From Chloroflexota bacterium (GTDB lineage: Bacteria > Chloroflexota > Limnocylindria > Limnocylindrales > CSP1-4), in NCBI GenBank assembly GCA_021785115.1, contig JAJYGO010000467.1, positions 1 to 7,357 of the forward strand: a stretch of DNA of 7,357 bases, written 5' to 3'. Of this stretch, positions 1-5,861 are shown in pieces. The first letter of the stretch is position 1. Every line of letters starts with the position of its first letter. The notes under the pieces are model-generated. The model did not search any database and was not told the origin of the DNA. It saw only the letters and a program-made list of their open reading frames with translations. The position numbers and the translations under genes are program-made.

Positions 1-114
1 AGTCGTCCGTGGCGGAGCGACGAGACCGACCTGCGCAAGATCGGGTCGCCACCGATGCTGGCGCTCGGCGCGATCGAGTCGAGGGGAGCGTGGGGTGGAT
101 CGGTCACTGGATAG
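1..114 (+). CDS. 3' end of an unidentified gene (partial, cut by window edge)
   Basis: Frame 1 is open from the window edge to a TAG at 112-114, giving 37 residues that end in GAWGGSVTG. About four fifths of its codons end in G or C, clearly more than in the competing frame that begins with GTG at 9, so it looks like the tail of a real gene. It is followed within 40 bases by a strong hairpin (153-193), as expected for a transcription unit ending here. The visible residues match no family that I recognise, and no function is proposed. The alternative is that this stretch is non-coding. Confidence 0.4.
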   Translation, partial: SRPWRSDETDLRKIGSPPMLALGAIESRGAWGGSVTG

Positions 115-152
115 CCGTCCTCCGCGAAGAGAGCCCCGAGGCAACCCGCCGT

Positions 153-193
153 ACCTCAACGACCCGGGGTGTCCGGGCCAGGGTCGTTGAGGT
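153..193. terminator. Bidirectional terminator hairpin between convergent genes
   Basis: ACCTCAACGACCC (153-165) and GGGTCGTTGAGGT (181-193) form a perfect 13-bp inverted repeat around a 15-base, G/C-rich loop. The plus-strand T run is only three bases (193-195), and none follows on the minus strand. The hairpin lies between the plus-strand gene tail ending at 114 and the PTS IID gene, which ends on the minus strand at 220, so one stem could end both convergent transcripts. Arm length and placement make the terminator call good. The weak U tract means that attenuated or Rho-assisted termination is also possible. Confidence 0.75.
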
Positions 194-219
194 TTGCGGG
201 GGGGGATTGGTGGGCTACG

Positions 220-1173
220 CTACGGAGCCGGGGTGGCCGTCGGGCACGGCCCATACGGCTGGAAGACAGCCGAGCCGCAGGAACCGGTCACGTACTGCGG
301 CGCTGGCCCGAAGAAGGGATATGACCCCACGAGGGCGACGAGGAGAAACACGACGAGCAGCAGGATCGGGCTCACCCTGCGGCGCAAGAAGTACCAGCTC
401 GTGAGCACGACGACGAGCGGCAGCAGCCCGGGCATGATCTTGTCCAGGATGCCGGTCTGAAGGTTGATCGTGGCGCCGGTGATGTTGACCGTCGGCGCCA
501 GGAAGAGGGTCACGAACTGGGCGGTTAGGGCGCCCAGTACTAGGTTCCCTAGGACCGTCGCACCGAGGACGATCTTGTCCATCACGCCGCTGCGCAGCAC
601 GTCCGTCACAAACGACCGGCCGCGATAGTAGCCCTGGGTGAACAGAAAGTACGACTCGCCGATGATGATCACCGACTCGATGATCATGAACAGGATTGCG
701 CCGAGCGGATTCCCGCCTCCGATCGAAACCTTGCCGGCCGTGACTGAGACACCGGCGATCCCGATGCCGATCGCCAGCAGGATCGGAGTGATCGTGCCCT
801 GGTCGATCGTGTCGCCGATGCCGGCCAGCGGACCCATGAGGCCCGTCTTGACCGAGTTGATGCCGTCGTCGTCAATGGCGGCGCCGTTGGCGCGCTCCTC
901 TTCCATCGCGATGACGACGCCGTTGACGACGGCGCCCCATTGCGGCTCCGTGTTGTAGAAGATCAAGTGCCGCTTGAGGGCCGCCTTGATGTCCTCAGGT
1001 TTGTGATAGAGGCGCCGAATGATCGGCGTCATCGAGTGTGCGAAGCCGGTCGCCTGAAGCCGTTCGTAGTTGTAGTTGGACTGGCAGAAGAACAGCCACA
1101 GCAGCCACGACTTGATCAGGTCTCCGCGGGTGATGCGCTGAAGATCGGGAGCGGGGGCACTCGATGCAGTCAT
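220..1173 (-). CDS. PTS mannose/fructose/sorbose-family IID component
   Basis: The 317-residue product is the second membrane subunit of a mannose-class PTS permease and works with IIC to carry the sugar across the cytoplasmic membrane while IIB phosphorylates it. Family signatures are clear: ITRGDLIKSWLLWLFF near residues 14-29, NYERLQATGFAHSM at 35-48, RHLIFYNTEP at 68-77, AMEEER at 89-94 and KTGLMGPLAGIGDTID at 109-124. Hydrophobic segments lie at about 128-145, 156-178, 200-227 and 268-285. The ATG at 1173 is chosen because it lies one base after the IIC stop, as in a coupled operon; the longer reading from 1263 would overlap IIC. The product is longer than ManZ (about 285 residues) and ends in a Cys-containing tail after the last membrane segment. 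Substrate unknown. Confidence 0.95.
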   Translation of the reverse strand: MTASSAPAPDLQRITRGDLIKSWLLWLFFCQSNYNYERLQATGFAHSMTPIIRRLYHKPEDIKAALKRHLIFYNTEPQWGAVVNGVVIAMEEERANGAAIDDDGINSVKTGLMGPLAGIGDTIDQGTITPILLAIGIGIAGVSVTAGKVSIGGGNPLGAILFMIIESVIIIGESYFLFTQGYYRGRSFVTDVLRSGVMDKIVLGATVLGNLVLGALTAQFVTLFLAPTVNITGATINLQTGILDKIMPGLLPLVVVLTSWYFLRRRVSPILLLVVFLLVALVGSYPFFGPAPQYVTGSCGSAVFQPYGPCPTATPAP

Positions 1174-1174
1174 G

Positions 1175-2089
1175 TCACACCCCAGCCTTAGCGCTGCCAG
1201 CACCACCAGCCGCGGCGACGGGCCCGAACCCGCCAGCAGCGAACGTGACATGCAGGTAGGCAAGCGCCAGTCCGACGATACCGAGGACGACCATCGGAAT
1301 AGTCTGGCCCGAGACGACCATGATGAAGTAGCCGATGAAGAAGTACGGGATAACCGCGCCGCGGAAAATGAAGCGCATGTTCAGCGCAATTCCGACGGCC
1401 GCGAAGATGCCGCCCGCGACGGCGAGACCATCGAGGAACCAGATCGGCAGGGTGTTCATCACGCTCACGACGGCATCCACACCGCTGTAGGCGGCGATCA
1501 TCGTCGGGAAGAACGCGATGATGAAGAGCAGGATCTGGGCAGGCCAGATGTTCATGAACGCGACGCCCGAGATGTCGCCCTGCTCCGCGCGCGCGTCCGC
1601 CCAATGCGCGAAGCCCGCGGACACGGTCATCCGAACGTTCCAGATGATCGTTCCGAGCAGCCCGATCGGGACCGCCAGCGTGAGCGCCTGGCCGTAGCTC
1701 AAGTTTCCCGCCAGCGCTAGCGTCGTACCGAGCCAGCCGGCAAGGGCTGGGTCGCCGGGCAGCGAGCCGCCCGCGCTGATGAACCCGAGATAAGCGATGT
1801 TGATCGCCGCGCCGACGAGGGCCCCCTTGGCGGGATCGCCAAGGATCAGGCCGACGAACAGCCCGGCCACGAGCGGCCGGTACAGCGTCCAGTAGCCGAC
1901 GCCCGCAAGCCAAGGGCTATTCGCGAGGTAGTACCCCAGGCCGATAAGCACGGCCGCGACGAGGCTGACCTTGACGACCGGCGTCGAGCCGGAAGCGGCG
2001 AAGACCTGCGTGGGGAGGAGAATCAAGAGCAGACTGATGCCGCCGACCGTTCCCCCCACTAGAGCAAAGCGGCTCAACCACGTTCGCAT
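1175..2089 (-). CDS. PTS mannose/fructose/sorbose-family IIC component
   Basis: This 304-residue integral membrane protein is the substrate channel subunit of the permease. The family core begins near residue 40 and includes YRPLVAGLFVGLILGDPAKG followed by LVGAAINIAYLGF and a glycine/proline-rich GGSLPGDPA stretch, the usual IIC substrate-region pattern. Hydrophobic segments continue to about residue 288. A ribosome-binding GAGGA (2096-2100, minus strand) lies six bases before the ATG, so the start is well supported. This leaves about 37 residues before the usual IIC start, with a basic-hydrophobic segment ending VFAASG that resembles a signal peptide. IIC follows IIB after 62 bases, and its stop is one base from the IID start. 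Confidence 0.95.
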   Translation of the reverse strand: MRTWLSRFALVGGTVGGISLLLILLPTQVFAASGSTPVVKVSLVAAVLIGLGYYLANSPWLAGVGYWTLYRPLVAGLFVGLILGDPAKGALVGAAINIAYLGFISAGGSLPGDPALAGWLGTTLALAGNLSYGQALTLAVPIGLLGTIIWNVRMTVSAGFAHWADARAEQGDISGVAFMNIWPAQILLFIIAFFPTMIAAYSGVDAVVSVMNTLPIWFLDGLAVAGGIFAAVGIALNMRFIFRGAVIPYFFIGYFIMVVSGQTIPMVVLGIVGLALAYLHVTFAAGGFGPVAAAGGAGSAKAGV

Positions 2090-2095
2090 GCCAAT

Positions 2096-2100
2096 TCCTC
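2096..2100 (-). promoter_or_regulatory. Ribosome-binding site of the IIC gene
   Basis: Read on the minus strand this is GAGGA, six bases before the ATG at 2089-2087. It decides the IIC start and supports keeping the unusual N-terminal extension in the protein. Confidence 0.7.
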
Positions 2101-2151
2101 AAGCTGGGTTGCGCCATCAAGAGCCGTTTCTTGCTACCGCCGCTGCCCTCC

Positions 2152-2631
2152 TCACCTCTTGTCAACGCTCGCGAAGGCGACGGGACGATCGTCGGCGACG
2201 ATCCGTAGCTCGACCTTGGTGCCCATCGCCTCGAGGGTGCGCATCGCCATGAGCTCTTCTTCGGTGGCCGAGATGTTCTTGTAGAACGGCCGGCGGCCGG
2301 GGCCCGCGCCCAGCCCACCGACGTTGAGCACACCGAAGGTGGCTCCGGCCTCGCGTAGGCGGAGCGCGGTGATCGGCGTGCGCATGAGCACGAACACCGC
2401 GTCCGACGACGCCGCGAGCTCGATGACTCTGGACGCTCCCTCGGCGACGTCGTAGACCTCGACCGGCGCCCCGCGCGGAGCGGCCAGCAGCAGGACTTCC
2501 CGCAGAAACTCGTCGTGCGCCGTCTTGTCGTCGACGATGACGATCCGGTCAGCGCCGATCGCCCTCAGCCAGACCGCCACGACCTGGCCATGGATGAGGC
2601 GGTCGTCCACGCGTACGAGTCTCAGCGACAC
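2152..2631 (-). CDS. PTS mannose/fructose/sorbose-family IIB component
   Basis: This 159-residue soluble phosphotransfer protein takes phosphate from IIA and passes it to the incoming sugar. The active-site signature VRVDDRLIHGQVV spans residues 6-18 with the phospho-accepting histidine at His14. VFVLMRTPITALRL near 79-92 and the glycine-rich VLNVGGLG near 101-108 are further family features. Length matches the family (about 160). The start is GTG at 2631, preceded by AAGGAGG (2637-2643, minus strand) at five bases. The gene follows IIA after 44 bases and precedes IIC by 62 bases, in the usual A-B-C-D order. The substrate is not readable from IIB. Confidence 0.96.
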   Translation of the reverse strand: MSLRLVRVDDRLIHGQVVAVWLRAIGADRIVIVDDKTAHDEFLREVLLLAAPRGAPVEVYDVAEGASRVIELAASSDAVFVLMRTPITALRLREAGATFGVLNVGGLGAGPGRRPFYKNISATEEELMAMRTLEAMGTKVELRIVADDRPVAFASVDKR

Positions 2632-2636
2632 CGGGC

Positions 2637-2643
2637 CCTCCTT
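2637..2643 (-). promoter_or_regulatory. Ribosome-binding site of the IIB gene
   Basis: The minus strand reads AAGGAGG five bases before a GTG. This near-perfect Shine-Dalgarno decides in favour of the GTG start at 2631. Confidence 0.8.
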
Positions 2644-2675
2644 CGGCTCAAACGTGCTGCGAGGTCGGGGTTCGG

Positions 2676-3110
2676 CTATTGGCCGGCGCGCTCACCGACA
2701 CTCTCCGTCGTCGTCGAGATCCCGTCGCGGCCGGCCGACACAAGCGCTGCGATGTCGCCGTCCTCGAGCGACCCAACGCTCGTCGCCGCCTCGAGGAGCA
2801 ACCCCAGGTTGGCGCCCGCGACACAGACGGCGCGGCGGGCGGAGCGCTGTGCCTCACGACAGGCCAGGTGGGCAACGTTGTGCGGCGTGCCTCCGAAGAG
2901 GTCGGTCAGAATGAGCACGGGGTGGGCGTCGTCGCCCATCGCCGCGCGAAGGGCGACGCCGAATCCCTCGGGCGATTGGTCGGCCTGCAACTCGACCGCC
3001 GTAACGTCCTCCAGGGGGCCGCAGATCATCGTCGCACTGTCGATCATCGCGCTCGCCAGATGGCCATGGGACGCGACCACGATGCGGAAGTCACGCTTGC
3101 CGATCGACAC
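2676..3110 (-). CDS. PTS mannose/fructose/sorbose-family IIA component
   Basis: This 144-residue cytoplasmic protein accepts phosphate from HPr and hands it to IIB. It has the mannose-type IIA layout: RIVVASHGHLASAM with the phospho-histidine at His15 (numbered from the GTG start), then LILTDLFGGTPHNVAH near 69-84, the family's conserved second motif. I place the start at GTG 3110, not the in-frame ATG at 3179, because AAGGGG sits seven bases before the GTG, the family fold begins a few residues later, and the ATG would lie upstream of the predicted transcription start. It is the first gene of the PTS operon. EI and HPr are not in the window and must be supplied elsewhere. Confidence 0.95.
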   Translation of the reverse strand: MSIGKRDFRIVVASHGHLASAMIDSATMICGPLEDVTAVELQADQSPEGFGVALRAAMGDDAHPVLILTDLFGGTPHNVAHLACREAQRSARRAVCVAGANLGLLLEAATSVGSLEDGDIAALVSAGRDGISTTTESVGERAGQ

Positions 3111-3126
3111 GCATGTGCCCCTTGTC

Positions 3127-3155
3127 GTGCAAGTTGTTGCAGCCAATACTTGCAC
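3127..3155. promoter_or_regulatory. Candidate operator for the SorC-type regulator
   Basis: GTGCAAGT (3127-3134) and ACTTGCAC (3148-3155) form a perfect 8-bp-arm inverted repeat with a 13-base spacer. It lies between the predicted PTS transcription start (about 3164) and the IIA start codon (3110), where a bound protein would block PTS transcription, and beside the regulator gene. SorC/DeoR-family proteins commonly bind symmetric sites next to their own gene. The binding itself is inferred. Confidence 0.6.
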
Positions 3156-3180
3156 TGGCTGACTCGTCGTCTTGTACACT
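3150..3180 (+). promoter_or_regulatory. Possible promoter of the regulator gene
   Basis: TTGCAC (3150-3155) and TACACT (3175-3180) are fair matches to -35 and -10 boxes, but the 19-base spacing is long. If real, it overlaps the PTS -10 box and places its -35 box inside one arm of the inverted repeat, which would give autoregulation. The call is weak. Confidence 0.3.
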
Positions 3181-3199
3181 CTGTGGGTACCATTGTCAA
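3171..3199 (-). promoter_or_regulatory. Promoter of the PTS IIA-IIB-IIC-IID operon
   Basis: On the minus strand a perfect TTGACA -35 box (3199-3194) is followed after exactly 17 bases by TACAAG (3176-3171), a four-of-six match to the -10 consensus. Transcription should start near 3164, giving a leader of about 55 bases that carries the inverted repeat at 3127-3155 and ends at the IIA GTG. Confidence 0.65.
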
Positions 3200-3205
3200 G
3201 CTGTT

Positions 3206-3213
3206 GGAGGAGG
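3206..3213 (+). promoter_or_regulatory. Ribosome-binding site of the regulator gene
   Basis: GGAGGAGG precedes the ATG at 3216. The GGAGG at 3206-3210 lies five bases from the start codon, a good distance. This fixes the start of the regulator and rules out the much longer open frame that reaches back to 2679 across the IIA gene. Confidence 0.8.
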
Positions 3214-3215
3214 CA

Positions 3216-4265
3216 ATGCCTGGTCGCTCGAATGCGTGGGGCGACGGCGAGGCGGCGCGGCCGGCGCCACGCTCGGTCTTGCGGCTCGTCGCCGAGTTGT
3301 ACTACGTCCGCGACTGGAGCCAGGCCGAGATAGCTGAGCTGCTGCGCTGTTCAGTGTCGAAAGTCTCGCGGATGCTCGCCGCTGCACGGGCCGACCAGAT
3401 CGTGCAGATCACGGTCGACAGCGACCCCCACGAGCTCGAGCCGCTCGCCCGGGAGCTGTCCGACGCGTTAGGAGCGGTGGCCACGCTGACGGCCGGCCGG
3501 CGGGGCGACACGCCCGCGGCGGGGGCCGTCTGCGCTGTCGCCGCGGCCCCCCTCGTGGCCGCGATGCTGCCCGAATTGGGGGTCGTCGGAACCGCCGGCG
3601 GGTACACAATCTCGACGCTCGCGAATGCGCTGCCGCGCGTGAGCCGACCGGGTCTCACAATCGTTCCACTCCTCGGTGGCCTTCATCTGACGAGTCCCCC
3701 GCTCCTCGACATCAACGTGATGACGGACCGGATCGCCGAGCGGCTCGGCGCGACGCCCAGACGCCTTCTAGCCCCCGGGTTGCTCGACTCGCCGGCGACG
3801 AAGGAAGCCCTCCTGCGCGACACGGTGGTCCGCGCCACGACGGATCTCTGGTCCAAGCTTGCCTGCGCCCTGCTCGGCGTCAGCGGCGGCCCGGTGGATC
3901 AGCCCGGCTACACGACGGTCTTCGACCAGCTCAGCGATGACGAGCGCGCCCGGCTTGCTTCGAAGGGCGTGGCCGGAGACATCGCCGGGCATCTGTTCAC
4001 GATCGACGGCGAGCCGGTCGAGGATGAGTGGGCGTCTCGCCTGTTGTGCATCGACCTCGACAGACTTCGCGCCTGTCCCCAGGCGATCCTTGTCGCCGCC
4101 GGGCCGCACAAGGTCCGAAGCATCGTCGGAGCTTGCCGGACGGGCGCCATTGATCGGCTCTTCACCGACGAGCTCACCGCCGCGTCGATCTTGCGGCTCG
4201 TCGAGTCCGGGCGACGAGATAGCCTGGGGGCTCCAAGTCCCGTGACGGCGAAGGGCGGCCGGTAG
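3216..4265 (+). CDS. SorC/DeoR-family transcriptional regulator of the sugar locus
   Basis: This 349-residue cytoplasmic DNA-binding protein has the two-domain SorC layout. Residues 20-65 hold the helix-turn-helix (LYYVRDWSQAEIAELL, then CSVSKVSRMLAAAR). Residues 72-330 match the sugar-phosphate-binding domain, with VVGTAGGYTISTLANAL near 123-139, LAPGLLDSPATKEALL at 185-200, GDIAGHLFTIDGEPV at 254-268 and a final VAAGPHKVRSIVGA with IDRLFTDELTA. Length is typical (310-350). It is divergent from the PTS operon and shares a short control region with it, so it most likely controls that operon in response to a phosphorylated sugar. Repression is suggested by the operator-like repeat downstream of the PTS promoter, but SorC itself can also activate. 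The effector is unknown. Confidence 0.94.
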   Translation: MPGRSNAWGDGEAARPAPRSVLRLVAELYYVRDWSQAEIAELLRCSVSKVSRMLAAARADQIVQITVDSDPHELEPLARELSDALGAVATLTAGRRGDTPAAGAVCAVAAAPLVAAMLPELGVVGTAGGYTISTLANALPRVSRPGLTIVPLLGGLHLTSPPLLDINVMTDRIAERLGATPRRLLAPGLLDSPATKEALLRDTVVRATTDLWSKLACALLGVSGGPVDQPGYTTVFDQLSDDERARLASKGVAGDIAGHLFTIDGEPVEDEWASRLLCIDLDRLRACPQAILVAAGPHKVRSIVGACRTGAIDRLFTDELTAASILRLVESGRRDSLGAPSPVTAKGGR

Positions 4266-4301
4266 CGTGTCGGCCATAGCCGGTCTCGACGACTGCCGCG
4301 C

Positions 4302-4315
4302 GCCGGGAGCCCGGC
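4302..4315 (+). terminator. Weak hairpin after the regulator gene
   Basis: GCCGG (4302-4306) and CCGGC (4311-4315) can pair around a four-base loop, 37 bases past the regulator stop. Only GGGTT follows, with no real T run, so this may be a weak terminator or chance in GC-rich sequence. Confidence 0.25.
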
Positions 4316-4333
4316 TGGGTTAGACGTCGTACA

Positions 4334-4735
4334 GTGGCGAGCGCCATGACCCTCATCGACCTGTTCGTGGTCGACGTCGAACACAGCGTGGCCTTCTACG
4401 AGGCACTTGGCTTCGAGAGGCGACGACAGAGGGGCGACTGGGTTCAGCTCGCCCGAGGCGGGGCGCTGCTCGTCGTCCAGGGAGATACGCATGCCGTCGC
4501 CGGCGGCCACTACTTCAGCCCCTACATCGATCGACGGCCGCGCGGAGTCGGGGTCGAGGTCGTCGTCGAGGTCGACGACGTCGACGCTCTCCATGCCGCC
4601 GCCCGCGAGAGGGGCATCGATATCGTCAAGCCCCTCCAGCTCCGGCCCTGGGCGGCGCGGGACTTCCGGGTCGCAGACCCCGACGGCTACTTCATCCGTT
4701 TCACATCAAAACTCGGGGTCAATGATGCGGCGTAG
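4334..4735 (+). CDS. VOC-fold protein, glyoxalase/bleomycin-resistance-like
   Basis: This is a small soluble protein of 133 residues with the paired beta-alpha-beta-beta-beta pattern of the vicinal oxygen chelate (VOC) superfamily. The first module is DLFVVDVEHSVAFYEALGFE (9-28) plus DWVQLARGGALLVVQG. The second is GVEVVVEVDDVDALHAAARERGI plus RPWAARDFRVADPDGYFIRF (104-123), the usual closing motif. The position of the C-terminal metal-binding Glu appears to be Arg (YFIRF), and no His is seen in the first strand, so metal-dependent glyoxalase activity is doubtful and ligand binding is more likely. The start is GTG 4334 or ATG 4346. Neither has a Shine-Dalgarno, so a leaderless message is possible. 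No clear link to sugar use. Confidence 0.85.
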   Translation: MASAMTLIDLFVVDVEHSVAFYEALGFERRRQRGDWVQLARGGALLVVQGDTHAVAGGHYFSPYIDRRPRGVGVEVVVEVDDVDALHAAARERGIDIVKPLQLRPWAARDFRVADPDGYFIRFTSKLGVNDAA

Positions 4736-4864
4736 CGGTGTTCCGGTCGTACCCGCGCGCGCACCATCCGGCCGGTGTCGCCCTTCGGCCCGGACAGCGG
4801 GCACGGGACAGGCGGATCGAGCGCACGCGCTCCGAACCGTGCGGCCGACTTGACCCCGACCGTC

Positions 4865-5110
4865 ATGAGCAACGAGCCTGTGGATGGGGACGAGGTGCTG
4901 ACCGGCCGAAGGCCGCGGCCGCCTGGGATCGGCTGGTCGTTGCTGCTGCTCGTGATCGGCGTCGCGATAGGGATCGTCAGCGACCCGGCCCGCCCGTTCG
5001 GCATCGCGCTGTGCCTGCTTGCGCTCGCGGGGATCGCCGCCTGGTGGTGGCTCTACAGAGCTCACCCGTCTTCGTGGAGCCCGCCCATCCATCGCGATGG
5101 CGACGAGTGA
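4865..5110 (+). CDS. Small two-helix membrane protein
   Basis: The 81-residue hypothetical protein has a polar, basic N-terminus (MSNEPVDGDEVLTGRRPRP) and two hydrophobic segments, about residues 21-38 (GWSLLLLVIGVAIGIVSD) and 44-61 (FGIALCLLALAGIAAWWWLY). These suggest a hairpin in the cytoplasmic membrane with a polar tail. The open frame reaches back to a GTG at 4775 with similarly high third-position G/C, so a 111-residue form is possible. ATG 4865 is preferred as a standard start just before the hydrophobic part, although no convincing Shine-Dalgarno precedes either. No family is recognised and no function is proposed. It lies 129 bases after the VOC gene and upstream of the Nudix gene. 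Confidence 0.55.
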   Translation: MSNEPVDGDEVLTGRRPRPPGIGWSLLLLVIGVAIGIVSDPARPFGIALCLLALAGIAAWWWLYRAHPSSWSPPIHRDGDE

Positions 5111-5258
5111 TGCAGGGCGACGACGGGGGCCAAGGCGCTCGGCCAGGGCTGGCCGAGCGCCGGCGACCAGGGCGTGAGCGAGGCGTGCCGAACCGCCGAG
5201 CCCCCCAGAACTTGCGCTCGACTATTGCGGTCATTGCGGGGCGCGGCTTGACCCGTCC

Positions 5259-5714
5259 GTGGCCTCCTCTGCCCGCCATGGGGGAGTGCGCTGTCGGGCA
5301 TGCGGTCTCGTCAACCTCGTTCGGCCGACCGTCTCGGTCGGATGTCTCCCGCTTAACCCTGCGGGTGAGGTCGTCCTGGTTCGCCGGGCGATCGAGCCCG
5401 GGATAGGCCTGTGGGCCCACCCTGGCGGGCACCTCAAGCTCGACGAGACGGTCGAGGAGGGTGCGGCTCGGGAGACGCTCGAGGAAACGGGCTATCGGAT
5501 CGAGCTCGCAAGGCTCGTCGGGCTCTACTCCGTCTTCGAAGCGGCCGCCGTCGTCGTCGTATTCGAGGCTCGGGTGGTAGGTGGAACCGCTCGTGCAAAC
5601 GGGGAAGTCCTTGAGGTCAGGTCTTTCGATCCGATTGCCATTCCCTGGTCGCAGATAGCCCTGAGCAGCACAAGGGCAGCCCTGCTGGACTGGCTGCGCG
5701 AACAGCGGGGGTAA
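5259..5714 (+). CDS. Nudix hydrolase with zinc ribbon; 5' end disrupted or misread
   Basis: The protein is expected to hydrolyse a nucleoside diphosphate linked to another group, using a divalent metal. The Nudix box is clear: GHLKLDETVEEGAARETLEETGY, fitting G-x5-E-x7-R-E-x2-E-E-x-G, after LVRRAIEPGIGLWAHPGG. The last third has the LYSVFEAAAVVVVFEARVV strand and EVRSFDPIAIPW typical of small Nudix proteins. The 151 residues from GTG 5259 begin inside an N-terminal zinc ribbon. The second CxxC is included (CRACG, codons 5292 and 5301), but the first (CGHC, codons 5226 and 5235) lies upstream in the same frame. That frame is open only back to a TGA at 5175-5177 and has no ATG, GTG or TTG before 5259. 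The true start probably lies in another frame, joined by a one-base shift at 5201-5206. Substrate unknown. Confidence 0.85.
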   Translation: MASSARHGGVRCRACGLVNLVRPTVSVGCLPLNPAGEVVLVRRAIEPGIGLWAHPGGHLKLDETVEEGAARETLEETGYRIELARLVGLYSVFEAAAVVVVFEARVVGGTARANGEVLEVRSFDPIAIPWSQIALSSTRAALLDWLREQRG

Positions 5715-5730
5715 GGGGCCTGCGCCCCTT
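5713..5730 (+). terminator. Hairpin at the end of the Nudix gene
   Basis: AAGGGGC (5713-5719) pairs perfectly with GCCCCTT (5724-5730) around a four-base loop, starting inside the TAA stop codon. No T run follows, so Rho-independent termination would be weak. Its position directly at the gene end, ahead of a new promoter-like element near 5851, fits the end of a transcription unit. Confidence 0.45.
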
Positions 5731-5850
5731 GGCCGTCTCACCTGCGCACCCGACCAGCCCCCACGACCCGGTGGGCGGCGGCTCGGGATGCGTGGCTCCG
5801 GAAAGGGTGGGCCTGCGCGCCGTCGCGGAGGCGGTCTTGCGCCCAGTCGC

Positions 5851-5856
5851 TATACT
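5851..5856 (+). promoter_or_regulatory. Candidate -10 box of the dehydrogenase promoter
   Basis: TATACT matches five of six consensus bases in an otherwise GC-rich 222-base gap. No good -35 box is seen at 16-18 bases upstream, so the promoter may depend on an activator. Transcription would start near 5863, giving a leader of about 74 bases. Confidence 0.45.
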
Positions 5857-5861
5857 CTCTC

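Noticed and set aside
9..404. Plus-strand open frame from GTG 9 across the terminator into the IID gene
   Set aside because: Arg-rich composition, runs through the 153-193 hairpin and opposite the well-supported IID coding region; weak third-position G/C compared with frame 1.
1101..1115. Third copy of the GCAGCCA...ACTTG motif inside the IID gene
   Set aside because: It lies in coding sequence for the conserved KSWLLWL stretch and is not near a promoter; probably chance, and used as a caution on the shared-motif finding.
1174..1263. Longer IID start at 1263
   Set aside because: It would overlap the end of IIC by about 90 bases and adds non-family residues; ATG 1173 lies one base after the IIC stop.
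3108..3179. Upstream ATG start for the IIA gene at 3179
   Set aside because: It would begin before the predicted transcription start and span the operator-like repeat; GTG 3110 has AAGGGG seven bases upstream and sits just before the conserved fold.
2679..3215. Regulator frame extended back to 2679
   Set aside because: This stretch is antisense to IIA and the extension has no family similarity; ATG 3216 has a strong ribosome-binding site and begins just before the helix-turn-helix domain.
4556..4590. Repeated GTCG/CGAC palindromic run in the VOC gene
   Set aside because: Explained by Val/Asp/Glu codons of the VEVVVEVDDVDA strand in a high-GC genome; no sign of a regulatory role.
4977..5741. 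Long minus-strand open frame opposite the Nudix and membrane genes
   Set aside because: Low-complexity Arg/Pro/Gly composition with no recognisable motif; the plus strand carries clear Nudix and zinc-ribbon motifs.
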